Below, in pieces: positions 1-5,756 of a stretch of 10,142 nt of DNA. Positions within the stretch are counted from its first letter, which is position 1. Each line of letters opens with the position of its first letter. Position numbers and translations under genes: made by a program. The DNA comes from an uncultured beta proteobacterium (GTDB lineage: Bacteria > Pseudomonadota > Gammaproteobacteria > Burkholderiales > Burkholderiaceae): positions 1 through 10,142 of the forward strand of contig CAIYZI010000179.1 in NCBI GenBank assembly GCA_903930665.1, in the 5' to 3' direction. Below the pieces are notes generated by a model, which made no database searches, had not been told where the DNA came from, and saw only the letters and a program-made list of their open reading frames with translations.

Positions 1-114
1 GCCAACCATAGCATCGTCCAAGTAGTCGATACCAAAAGTTAAAAGCCTATTGCGATTTCCAATTCTTGGCTTTACTTCTGCTTTGCTTGAATCTGGGCCG
101 TTTATAAAACTCAT
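1..114 (-). CDS. Start of a DnaB-like replicative helicase (partial)
   Basis: Only the first 38 residues lie in the window; the gene runs off the left edge. The ATG at 114-112 follows a GAGG ribosome-binding site that overlaps the TGA of the upstream replication gene, with a 7-nt gap between genes, so the two are very likely cotranscribed and translated together. The end of the visible part (RLLTFGIDYLDDAMVG) resembles the entry to the RecA-like core of DnaB-type helicases, where a 'TGI..LD..lgG' stretch precedes the Walker A loop. The Walker A motif itself would lie outside the window. The position directly behind a phage replication protein fits the usual initiator/loader plus helicase pair. 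The helicase call is inference from a short N-terminus and context; another RecA-fold ATPase is the main alternative. Confidence 0.55.
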   Translation of the reverse strand, partial: MSFINGPDSSKAEVKPRIGNRNRLLTFGIDYLDDAMVG

Positions 115-121
115 TTCATCC

Positions 122-817
122 TCACATCGAAAATATTTTTGGTTGAGATATTTTTTTAAAATTTGCGTATTGACCCTCTAAAACCCTAGTCCTGGTAACT
201 TTTTTCAAAATGAAATCAAAATTTGCCTTCCATCCACGGTCGTTATCTCCATTGCAAAACGGGGAAGTGGCGATAGATTGGATTACTTTAATCCACACAG
301 CTTCGTCTGGACATTCTCGCCAACGGGCTTCTGATTTAGCTTTACGGTCTTTTGTGTATTCCACGGCTTCGGAAAGATTTCCGCGATGCTTGTTCCAAAG
401 TTCGAAAAGTGGCGAAGGGGGGTGCGGTGGCGATTCTTTTTTCGCCACCCGCTTAATTACCTTCTCTTCTATTCTATTATCTTCTATTATATTATTAACA
501 GCGTGATTTTTTTCTATCCTAAGTAGCTGTAATTCCTCAAGCCGATTAAGAGTGCTCGCTACACGAAGCGAGTATGGTCCAACTGCGCTCCGTAGTTGCT
601 GATGTGTTGCTGATATACATGCTCGCGTCTCGTCCGCACAACGCCCTAGTAACCATAAGTATGCGTTTACCTCAATTGCGGTAAGCGATCTGATCTTTGA
701 ATCATCAAAAAATCGACACGAAAGAAGGAAATAAGGATGACCCCTTTTTTTGCCAGAATTATGCTTTTCCCAGCCCAAAATAGTAACAGTAAAATTTTCA
801 ATTGACTTTTTTGCCAT
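122..817 (-). CDS. Phage replication protein (initiator/helicase-loader type)
   Basis: This 231-residue protein has the layout of phage replication proteins related to lambda O and DnaD-like initiators. Residues about 25-105 form a winged-helix-like domain (FFDDSKIRSLTAIEVNAYLW, then a helix ending in the leucine-rich LNRLEELQLLRIEK), which in such proteins binds the origin. Residues about 106-135 are a charged linker. The C-terminus carries the common phage signature W-x-A-N-F-D-F-I-L-K (from W197) followed by R-V-L-E-G-Q-Y, a region that usually contacts helicase or loader. No Shine-Dalgarno sequence stands out before the ATG at 817. It lies just upstream of a helicase-like gene and on the other side of the attachment site from int. 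The family assignment is moderately firm; the exact biochemical role is inferred. Confidence 0.72.
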   Translation of the reverse strand: MAKKSIENFTVTILGWEKHNSGKKRGHPYFLLSCRFFDDSKIRSLTAIEVNAYLWLLGRCADETRACISATHQQLRSAVGPYSLRVASTLNRLEELQLLRIEKNHAVNNIIEDNRIEEKVIKRVAKKESPPHPPSPLFELWNKHRGNLSEAVEYTKDRKAKSEARWRECPDEAVWIKVIQSIATSPFCNGDNDRGWKANFDFILKKVTRTRVLEGQYANFKKISQPKIFSM

Positions 818-853
818 AATATCGATTGGGCATCATGATAAACAAGATTTTGT

Positions 854-873
854 TTTATGACTTTTTTATGACT
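854..873 (+). repeat. Left pair of integrase arm-type repeats
   Basis: Two exact copies of TTTATGACT lie at 854-862 and 865-873, starting 11 bp apart, about one helical turn. The same TTATGACT word occurs twice with the same 11-bp period on the far side of the tRNA-like core. This spacing is typical of arm sites bound by the N-terminal domain of lambda-type integrases. Confidence 0.65.
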
Positions 874-903
874 GTTTTAGAGAATTGCCCGATATTTAAG
901 CAA
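874..903 (-). promoter_or_regulatory. Possible promoter for the replication genes
   Basis: On the minus strand there is a TTGCTT -35 candidate (903-898), an 18-nt spacer and a TAAAAC -10 candidate (879-874). The predicted start, near 867, lies inside the left integrase arm-type repeats (854-873), so integrase bound to its arm sites could hinder this promoter. Both boxes are imperfect, and AT-rich DNA gives such matches by chance. Confidence 0.22.
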
Positions 904-1003
904 ATTTGGCGATAGTTAAAAACACTATTTAACCACTTGAAAAACCTAAGAAAAATAGGAAATCCACTGCCATTTCAAATACTTAAAAAACCGGCTTTTT
1001 TCT

Positions 1004-1050
1004 CCTTGCCAAGGCAAAGGTCGCGGGTTTGAATCCCGTTTCCCGCTCCA
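1004..1050 (+). other. attP core: 3' half of a tRNA-Gly(GCC)
   Basis: The stretch starts in the anticodon arm (CCTTGCCAAGG, anticodon GCC). It continues through a T arm (stem GCGGG at 1023-1027 pairing with CCCGT at 1035-1039 around a 7-nt loop), the 3' acceptor strand TTCCCGC (1040-1046), a U73 discriminator and an encoded CCA (1048-1050). The 5' half of a tRNA is absent: the sequence just upstream (a near-palindromic A-run, CCGG, T-run at 985-1001) does not complete the anticodon stem. A 3' tRNA fragment next to int is the usual identity segment between phage attP and host attB. Integration there restores a functional host tRNA-Gly 3' end. Because arm repeats flank it on both sides, this looks like attP and not one end of an integrated prophage. 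Confidence 0.78.
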
Positions 1051-1098
1051 AAGTTTCAAGAACAAAATCCAGTAGTTAGAAAGAAATCATAAAGTAAG

Positions 1099-1138
1099 TT
1101 ATGAAGCTGAAAAACAGCTTTATGACTAAATTATGACT
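1099..1138 (+). repeat. Right integrase arm-type repeats with a hairpin
   Basis: TTATGACT occurs at 1120-1127 and 1131-1138 (11-bp period). A weaker TTATGA lies at 1099-1104, 21 bp (about two turns) from the next copy. Between them, AAGCTG (1104-1109) and CAGCTT (1115-1120) form a short stem that could also end int transcription from the right, although no T-run follows it. The repeats end 5 bp before the int stop codon. Confidence 0.62.
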
Positions 1139-1142
1139 AAAT

Positions 1143-2240
1143 TCACGATACCTGTTCTTTTTTCCCTCCTATTTTGCGACGAGCTTCAGCCATCGAAATA
1201 ACATTTCGAAGACCCTCAACATCGTGCTGAATGTAATATTTCATGGTCGTTTCTGACTTGGCGTGTCCAGCAATTCTTTGAAGTTTCGAGGGAGCAATAT
1301 CCATCTCGGCCATCAAAGAAAACAGCATTCCACGAAGCGCATAGGCCACAAGACCCTCTCGTAGGCCAGATTGTCGTCTAGCGAACCTTACCTGCTTTCC
1401 AAACCAGTTGGTGGTCACTTTACCGCCAGACGAGTTTAAGAACACATAGCCGCTCTTATCGACAACCTTTGCTTTGAGATTCTCGTAAAAAAACACCTGA
1501 TCTCTCGTCAGAAAAATTTCGTGCTCACGAAGCTCAGAGTTTTTGCCTTTTCGCGAAGAAACTGCAATAGTGCCCTTCACCAAATCAACATCGGGCCATT
1601 TGATTTTCGAAAGATCTTTTGGCCTGGTCCCATGATTGTAAAGAGCCACAAAGAAAACCCTAGCCGCTACCGGCAGATTCTCTAGAACGGTCTTAATCTC
1701 AGACTCAGTCCAATGAGGCTTTTTAGGAGTCGATCCAGACAGGCTTTTTAATCTCTCTGCCGGACTCTCTACGAGAAAACCCCAATCAACACATCTGTTA
1801 AGGAATGCCTTAAATGTATTAAACCTTCGATTAACCGAAGACCATTTTAATCCACTCATTTTCCATTCGTGCTGAATGCTTTGTAGATGCGTGAGCTTTA
1901 TCTCGTGAAGGTAATCTACTTTGTTATCATAAAACCATTTGTAGAAATACTTAAACGAATGCCGATTGACGACAAAGTTTGCATGGTCCTCTGTGTTTAA
2001 TTCCATAAACTTAATAGCGTGCTTTATCGCTTCGCTAATTAGCATTGGACCGGACTCTGAAGCCTTTGGCGCTATCCCCAAGACCTCACGCGCTTCATCT
2101 CTTTCGAAACTTGCCCGCATTTCTTTAATAAAATCATCTGCAAGTTTATCTGATTTAAATGTTTTTCTGATTCGTCTACCTTTATTGTAGAAAGAAACTA
2201 AAACATGTCCATTATTGTTGTGTTTACTAAAATTTACCAT
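1143..2240 (-). CDS. int: Tyrosine-recombinase integrase
   Basis: This 365-residue phage integrase inserts the phage genome at the host tRNA-Gly and, with a directionality factor, excises it. The N-terminal ~60 residues form the arm-binding region, residues about 68-160 the SAM-like core-binding domain (the segment with ...LTHLQSIQHEW...), and 175-345 the catalytic domain. Visible catalytic positions are R206 (in GTRPKDL), a lysine in SSRKGK (K231/K233), R303 (in YALRG), H326 (in IAGHAKS) and the nucleophile Y335 (in TMKYYIQH). The residue three before R303, usually His (or Lys) of the HxxR motif, is Tyr300. Its ATG overlaps the stop of the excisionase-like gene (TTATGGTAA), so translation is probably coupled. 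It is the last gene before the attachment site, as expected. Confidence 0.95.
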   Translation of the reverse strand: MVNFSKHNNNGHVLVSFYNKGRRIRKTFKSDKLADDFIKEMRASFERDEAREVLGIAPKASESGPMLISEAIKHAIKFMELNTEDHANFVVNRHSFKYFYKWFYDNKVDYLHEIKLTHLQSIQHEWKMSGLKWSSVNRRFNTFKAFLNRCVDWGFLVESPAERLKSLSGSTPKKPHWTESEIKTVLENLPVAARVFFVALYNHGTRPKDLSKIKWPDVDLVKGTIAVSSRKGKNSELREHEIFLTRDQVFFYENLKAKVVDKSGYVFLNSSGGKVTTNWFGKQVRFARRQSGLREGLVAYALRGMLFSLMAEMDIAPSKLQRIAGHAKSETTMKYYIQHDVEGLRNVISMAEARRKIGGKKEQVS

Positions 2241-2563
2241 AACTGCACAAACTTCCTTTCTGGTTGTTTGGCAGCGGATTTCCCAATCTCTTTTGTTTTC
2301 ACAGAGCGATGATCAGAAACTTGATACTGACTCATCACCTCTTGAGCAACCTTTCTGTCGATTCGAACACTTCCTATTGTCTTTAAAGTGGGGATAAATG
2401 GCTTATCCTTAGCTTTTGGGCCGGTGCGTCTGCGAAGCCAGGTGATCGATACATCATAATACTCGCAAAATTGCTGCGTATCCCAAATTGGCAGCTGATC
2501 GAGAAGTTTTACCCGATCAACGCGGTCTTGAAGGTCTCTTGTGGAAAGACTCTTAAGTCCCAT
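2234..2563 (-). CDS. Excisionase-like winged-helix DNA-binding protein
   Basis: This 109-residue protein has a single MerR/AlpA-like helix-turn-helix domain at about residues 20-80: IWDTQQFCEYYDVSITWLRR is the HTH, then R-T-G-P, then a wing ending in GSVRIDRKVAQEVM. That order is typical of excisionase/HTH_17 proteins. The C-terminal ~30 residues are basic and unstructured. It lies directly upstream of int and overlaps it by 7 nt, and its own start overlaps the exonuclease gene by 11 nt. GAGG sits 4 nt before the ATG. The likely role is to bend DNA at the attachment arms and steer the integrase toward excision. It could instead be a transcriptional regulator of the AlpA type; context favours excisionase. 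Confidence 0.68.
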   Translation of the reverse strand: MGLKSLSTRDLQDRVDRVKLLDQLPIWDTQQFCEYYDVSITWLRRRTGPKAKDKPFIPTLKTIGSVRIDRKVAQEVMSQYQVSDHRSVKTKEIGKSAAKQPERKFVQLW

Positions 2564-3320
2564 CGGTCCTCGTGGTCAGTCGATAGGTGTCTTTTCCTGA
2601 TTTTGATTTAATTTTAGTGCAAAGATATTTGCCGAATCTGATTTTATTGTGTCCGCCAATGTTGATGATATTAAACTTTGCTTCGACAGATCCCCTGGCA
2701 GCTAGCGCGAATAGCGACTCAAACTGTGGGCTATTCACTTCTTTCACGTCTTGAGGCATAAGTGGCGGCGGAATATCTTTCAGAATGTAATCGTCCCAAA
2801 AGTGAAGTGCCGCTGCGATGAGCTCGCCTTGTTGTTTAAGGTCTGGTAGCACTTCGATTAAAGCAAATGACTCGTCTTTTCCGAATGAGAAGTAGTGACA
2901 GCTATCAGCGCCAGTGACCGCCAGCTGATATTGGACCTGGGCCATGTAATATGGCGGAAGCTTCCCGGCCTTCGCTAATGCGTGAGTCTCTTCGCCTGGG
3001 CATTTTATTTCTAAGATAAGATTACCGTCCGCGCGAATGCCGTCTAGTGAACAACGACAAATTGGATATTTTGGATGAATAGCGACTTGCGGAGCCATGT
3101 CTTCGAGCGCCGTAAGTTCATAAAGCTTGCGGGCCTTTGATTCTAGCTCTTGACCGCGATGAGTGACGTGATTTCCTTCGAATGATTTCTTGCGGCCTGT
3201 TTTTTCTTGCCACAATTGATATGGTGTTGACCATGGGCTAATGCCGATCACTATCGGCACTTCGCTTGCGCCGATGCCTTGTTTACGCCATTCTGTCCAT
3301 TCATTGGTGTTTTGGTGCAT
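2553..3320 (-). CDS. YqaJ/lambda-exonuclease-family recombination nuclease
   Basis: This 5'-3' exonuclease of the YqaJ viral-recombinase family resects DNA ends to give single strands for annealing. Numbering from the chosen ATG at 3320, residues 15-38 hold the family signature GIGASEVPIVIGISPWS. HRGQELE (54-60) is the first acidic site. CSLDGI with D93, LEIKCP with E104 and K106, and QVQYQL with Q128/Q130 complete the D-(E-x-K)-Q nuclease core. Length is 255 residues, near the family norm. The frame stays open further upstream, to ATGs at 3347 and 3377, but these lie inside the SSB-like gene. The ATG at 3320 comes one base after that gene's TAG, which suits translational coupling, and leaves the usual short lead before the signature. 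No strong Shine-Dalgarno site is seen for any of the three. Confidence 0.9.
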   Translation of the reverse strand: MHQNTNEWTEWRKQGIGASEVPIVIGISPWSTPYQLWQEKTGRKKSFEGNHVTHRGQELESKARKLYELTALEDMAPQVAIHPKYPICRCSLDGIRADGNLILEIKCPGEETHALAKAGKLPPYYMAQVQYQLAVTGADSCHYFSFGKDESFALIEVLPDLKQQGELIAAALHFWDDYILKDIPPPLMPQDVKEVNSPQFESLFALAARGSVEAKFNIINIGGHNKIRFGKYLCTKIKSKSGKDTYRLTTRTDGT

Positions 3321-3321
3321 A

Positions 3322-3759
3322 CTAGAATGGGATACTGTCTTCGTCATGATGTTTAACACCAGCTTTGTTTCGCGCAAGCATCACCGCACCTTCAAGTGCT
3401 GAAAGCTTAGACTTCGCAAGATCATTCGGCATAACATTTCTGATTTCGCCAAGCGGGTTCACCCAGCGAACTTGCACAGATGTTTTGCCGTCGCGAATAA
3501 CTTCTTCGAGCACAAGCTTAACTTTCTTGCCGATTTCAAGGTCACCGCCAGGATTGTTTCCCTTTAGGCCACAAGTTATTAGTGTTTTGATGGTTATCTC
3601 TTGGGCTTTACCAACTTTAAAGCTGCCAAACCAAGTTACTGGCGTTGGTAGTCCGTTTACATCGATTGCGAATTTTATAACAGCTTGTGGATCGCCCGCT
3701 TTCGTCTGAGAGATCGCGTGACTGAGAATAGTGCCTTCATAGGTGCCTGCTTTAATCAT
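3322..3759 (-). CDS. SSB-like single-strand DNA-binding protein
   Basis: This 145-residue protein starts with a likely OB-fold: GTYEGTILSHA, AVIKFAID, PVTWFGSF and a later strand VKLVLEEVIRDGKTSVQVRW. It ends in DEDSIPF, almost the acidic -D-D-I-P-F tip by which bacterial SSBs recruit recombination and repair partners. The function is thus inferred as coating single strands made by the neighbouring exonuclease and presenting them to the Sak4-like ATPase. AAGGA lies 7 nt before the ATG and follows the TAA of the ATPase gene by a few bases. The stop is TAG. Because the IPF tip must be C-terminal to work, this TAG very probably acts as a real stop. The fold is not the classical SSB sequence, so the call rests on the tail, the pattern of strands and the neighbours. 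Confidence 0.74.
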   Translation of the reverse strand: MIKAGTYEGTILSHAISQTKAGDPQAVIKFAIDVNGLPTPVTWFGSFKVGKAQEITIKTLITCGLKGNNPGGDLEIGKKVKLVLEEVIRDGKTSVQVRWVNPLGEIRNVMPNDLAKSKLSALEGAVMLARNKAGVKHHDEDSIPF

Positions 3760-3769
3760 ATTTATTCCT

Positions 3770-4663
3770 TTAAGCCAAATAGCTCATGGCTCTGGTTTTG
3801 ATATCTTGTAGTTTCTCTGGATTGGTTTTGAATTTATCAGCGTGATTTAAGATTGTGGCCTTAACATCTGACTTTATTCCTTGAGAGATTTGTTTGATTT
3901 CTTCGAGAAGCTTCTCGGCATTTAGGTCTGGTTTTGAGTCGCAAGCTTCTTTAAATGCAGTGTATGAAAGCGGAAGCTCAAATGGAATACCTGGAATTCT
4001 GCTTTTAGCATCAAATCCTGCGCGCCAAGCCTTATACAAAACTCGCTGGCCATCTCCGAATGCTCTAGTCTTTCCTCCATCGATCGCAGTATGTACCTTA
4101 AAGCTTGCGTAAAATACATTGTCGGCAAGATCCCTCACGATAGCCGCCATTTTATCATTAGCGCGCATAATGATTCTGTCATAAGTCTGATTCTGCGCTG
4201 GATCAGTGTGAGGCTTAACTTGAGTGTGCGCGACTAAGATTGATGAAATCCCCTGGGCCTTTAAGTCTTGAAGTGAAATCATGATTTCTCGCATGATTTC
4301 CCTTGAGCGGACCATTCCCTTGCCGAAGCCGCCGTCGTATTTCTCAATGGAGTTAACGCCGCCCTCTGTGCAAACAAAATCAAAAATCAAACTTTCAAGC
4401 GCCTCGACAGAGTCAATCACGAGCGTTTTAAATTTATGATTGCCGCTCGCGATAAGCTTTATATTCTCTTTAACTTGATCGAGAGTTTTTAAGTCTTGAT
4501 GCTCAACCCTAGAGACATCCAGGTGATTCGATCCATTTTCTATATCTAACAAAATCGAATCAGGAAAAGAAGTCGCCCATGTTGTTTTACCGACCCCATT
4601 TGTTCCTGCAATAACATGGATCTGGGCACCATTCTTTTTGCCGGTTGATATTTTAAGACTCAT
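3770..4663 (-). CDS. Sak4-like RecA-fold ATPase (phage recombinase, AAA_24 type)
   Basis: This 297-residue protein has an N-terminal Walker A, GTNGVGKTT (G20-T28), and a Walker B strand ending in KTLVIDS (D84). A later strand, SSILVAHTQVK, carries the polar sensor seen in RecA-like folds. This compact arrangement, with no N-terminal RecA extension and a helical C-terminus (LNAEKLLEEIKQISQGIK...), matches Sak4-type phage ATPases, which promote single-strand annealing together with an SSB. The SSB-like gene and a YqaJ exonuclease directly downstream complete a known phage recombination set. The ribosome-binding site AGGGGG lies 7 nt before the ATG. An unrelated phage ATPase of the same superfamily is possible, but the neighbours make the recombinase role the best reading. 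Confidence 0.84.
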   Translation of the reverse strand: MSLKISTGKKNGAQIHVIAGTNGVGKTTWATSFPDSILLDIENGSNHLDVSRVEHQDLKTLDQVKENIKLIASGNHKFKTLVIDSVEALESLIFDFVCTEGGVNSIEKYDGGFGKGMVRSREIMREIMISLQDLKAQGISSILVAHTQVKPHTDPAQNQTYDRIIMRANDKMAAIVRDLADNVFYASFKVHTAIDGGKTRAFGDGQRVLYKAWRAGFDAKSRIPGIPFELPLSYTAFKEACDSKPDLNAEKLLEEIKQISQGIKSDVKATILNHADKFKTNPEKLQDIKTRAMSYLA

Positions 4664-4676
4664 TATTCCCCCTGTT

Positions 4677-4862
4677 TCATTGGCCGCTTGCTATTTTTTG
4701 ATTTGATTTGTTCGCATTCTTGCTGGCCCGACAAACAGCCGTGTTACACGCCTTGCATCTGTTTTGATAACCATTAGGCCCATATGCCCGCTTTCGGTAA
4801 AAATCCGTTACTGGTTTCTCCTGAAGACATATTTGGCACTTCTTTGTGCTCATTACTGTCAC
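4677..4862 (-). CDS. Small zinc-ribbon protein
   Basis: This 61-residue protein has two CxxC pairs, C9-x2-C12 and C36-x2-C39, split by a basic aromatic stretch (DFYRKRAYGPNGY) and followed by another cysteine (C44). Such stand-alone 'KxCxxCxxxKPxxxFY...CKAC' ribbons are frequent in phages and are presumed nucleic-acid binding. The start is taken as the GTG at 4862, since GGGGGAAG lies just before it; the in-frame ATG at 4853 would leave this site too far away. The first 89 bases overlap the end of the upstream gene in another frame, which is unusually long for an overlap. The stop is 13 nt before the next start. A role in recombination or regulation is not shown by the sequence. Confidence 0.66.
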   Translation of the reverse strand: MTVMSTKKCQICLQEKPVTDFYRKRAYGPNGYQNRCKACNTAVCRASKNANKSNQKIASGQ

Positions 4863-5082
4863 GACTTCCCCCCGTGATCTCTGGTTTTTTTGTTACCTCA
4901 ATAAACAAATCCCGAAGCAAATCCGATTGCTTTTGGTTTTTAGCGATAGCTATTTGAAATTTCTGAGAGAGATAGTCCACAAGGTCTTCATAGATAGAAA
5001 TATCAAAACCTTTTCGGGCCGGAGCGGTACAAAGCGCATGTCTGACTGCTGTTAATAAATCTTTTGGCGTTACATCACTCAT
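4774..5082 (-). CDS. Small helical early protein of unknown function
   Basis: I do not recognise this 102-residue protein. From the ATG at 5082 it begins MSDVTPKDLLTAVRHAL and continues with predicted amphipathic helices to about residue 75 (KQSDLLRDLFIEVTKKPE). The last ~30 residues look compositionally unlike the rest and lie in the segment shared with the zinc-ribbon gene. The ATG overlaps the TGA of the upstream gene (ATGA), which decides against the earlier in-frame ATG at 5100. A run of seven A and a run of six G occur near the start of the overlap (about 4868-4892). Skipping one base there would join this frame to the zinc-ribbon frame as a protein of about 165 residues. Ordinary overlapping genes, a programmed shift or a sequence error all remain possible. 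Confidence 0.55.
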   Translation of the reverse strand: MSDVTPKDLLTAVRHALCTAPARKGFDISIYEDLVDYLSQKFQIAIAKNQKQSDLLRDLFIEVTKKPEITGGSRDSNEHKEVPNMSSGETSNGFLPKAGIWA

Positions 5083-5321
5083 GTGAGCGTTTCTCTCCAT
5101 GTTTTATATAAATCAAATTCATCCACCCCAAGCAAAAGCGCCCCGTTAATTTTGTCTTGGCATTTTTCCCACAGATTAGTGGTGGCCTTAGTCAGTGGTA
5201 TATCCACCCAATCATTAACAGCCTCCAGATAAGCCTCGATTCGCTTAATATCTCCAGAGCTGTCATAATAGATCAGCGTGTGCTCAATCCCCTTATTGTC
5301 TGCTAAATACATGGTGCGCAT
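5079..5321 (-). CDS. Small acidic early protein of unknown function
   Basis: This 80-residue soluble protein is not recognised. It starts with strand-like segments (MRTMYLADNKGIEHTLIYYD), then helices (IKRIEAYLEAV and TKATTNLWEKCQDKINGALL), with an overall acidic character. AAAAGG lies 7 nt before the ATG at 5321, supporting this start over the ATG three codons later. It couples to the next gene by an ATGA overlap. It is the second gene of the leftward early operon, separated from the regulator by a 104-bp gap that contains a dyad. Its position suggests an early phage accessory or anti-host protein, but nothing in the sequence states a function. Confidence 0.62.
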   Translation of the reverse strand: MRTMYLADNKGIEHTLIYYDSSGDIKRIEAYLEAVNDWVDIPLTKATTNLWEKCQDKINGALLLGVDEFDLYKTWRETLT

Positions 5322-5372
5322 TTGTGAACCTTTTACACTAAACTAAATTACGTTTAAGAAATACGAAGCAAT

Positions 5373-5402
5373 TGCCTTGTTTTTAAGCACAAGGCATGTC
5401 AA
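5373..5402 (-). promoter_or_regulatory. Operator-like dyad beside a perfect -35 box
   Basis: TGCCTTGT (5373-5380) and ACAAGGCA (5389-5396) form a perfect 8-bp inverted repeat with an 8-bp gap. On the minus strand it follows immediately after a consensus TTGACA (5402-5397). No good -10 hexamer lies at 16-18 bp, and no T-run follows the stem, so neither a simple promoter nor a terminator fits well. The half-site TGCCTTGTT resembles the TACCTTATT half-sites in the main control region, so a regulator-binding site is the favoured reading. Confidence 0.42.
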
Positions 5403-5425
5403 AACCTTAAATTGCGAAATCAGTC

Positions 5426-5662
5426 TCAAGAGGCCTCTTCCTCGCCAGCGTCAACTGGTGGGAAAAGGACGTCCTCTGAGATCTCTAGTGCCCGTGCCAG
5501 TCTTTTTCTGGTATAGGCGTGCGGTATCCCGTAAGCTGGAGAGACAATTTTATTAAGGGTGTAAACACTAATTTCCGCCCTGCGAGCAACTCCTGCATAA
5601 GTAAATCCGAGCTCTCTAATTCTGGCTTTAATCGCCTCTCTATCTATCAATATTGCCGTCAT
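5426..5662 (-). CDS. Small XRE-family HTH regulator (Cro/CI-like)
   Basis: This 78-residue protein consists almost only of a lambda-repressor-like DNA-binding domain: GFTYAGVARRAEISVYTLNK is the helix-turn-helix (about residues 19-38), followed by two helices (RKRLARALEISEDVLF) and an acidic tail. The ATG at 5662 is chosen because the promoter at 5670-5697 predicts transcription starting at 5662-5663. The in-frame ATG at 5671 would overlap the -10 box. It would therefore be read from a leaderless mRNA, as lambda cI is from PRM. It is the first gene of the leftward early operon and diverges from another XRE regulator. By position it is the Cro-like partner, probably repressing its own promoter through sites at 5673-5721. 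Which of the two is the lysogenic repressor cannot be decided here. Confidence 0.8.
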   Translation of the reverse strand: MTAILIDREAIKARIRELGFTYAGVARRAEISVYTLNKIVSPAYGIPHAYTRKRLARALEISEDVLFPPVDAGEEEAS

Positions 5663-5697
5663 AAATAGCATTATACCTTATTAAGATGCAAAAGCAA
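5663..5697 (-). promoter_or_regulatory. Leftward early promoter, probably leaderless
   Basis: On the minus strand a TTGCTT -35 box (5697-5692), a 16-bp spacer and a perfect TATAAT -10 box (5675-5670) place the start at about 5663-5662, the A of the regulator ATG or the base before it. The -10 overlaps the operator-like repeat at 5673-5683, so binding there should shut off the early operon. Confidence 0.68.
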
Positions 5698-5721
5698 TAA
5701 TAAAACACCCTAATAAGGTAT
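5673..5721. promoter_or_regulatory. Pair of inverted operator-like repeats
   Basis: ATACCTTATTA (5673-5683) and its exact inverse TAATAAGGTAT (5711-5721) are separated by 27 bp. Each is itself roughly palindromic (CTTATTAAG; CCTAATAAGG). One covers the -10 of the leftward promoter, the other touches the presumed -35 of the rightward one. This is the expected arrangement for a Cro/CI-type switch. Confidence 0.62.
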
Positions 5722-5756
5722 TTAAAATTACACTAATGGTTGGTAAATTTAAGTGA
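5721..5756 (+). promoter_or_regulatory. Rightward regulator promoter, probably leaderless
   Basis: A TGG-TAAATT extended -10 (5741-5749) with a weak TTTAAA -35 (5721-5726, 17-bp spacer) predicts transcription from 5756, exactly the A of the regulator ATG. No Shine-Dalgarno sequence precedes that ATG, in keeping with a leaderless message. The -35 is poor, so activation or a different start remains possible. Confidence 0.45.

Noticed and set aside
210..506. Rightward frame opposite the replication gene
   Set aside because: It is the antisense shadow of a well-supported protein, with no ribosome-binding site and no recognisable domain.
985..1001. Near-palindromic A-run / CCGG / T-run as a terminator
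   Set aside because: The stem core is only two G-C pairs with a mismatch beside it; it is more likely a feature of the attachment-site DNA.
1004..1050. A complete functional tRNA gene
   Set aside because: Only the anticodon-arm to CCA half is present; no D arm or 5' acceptor strand precedes it.
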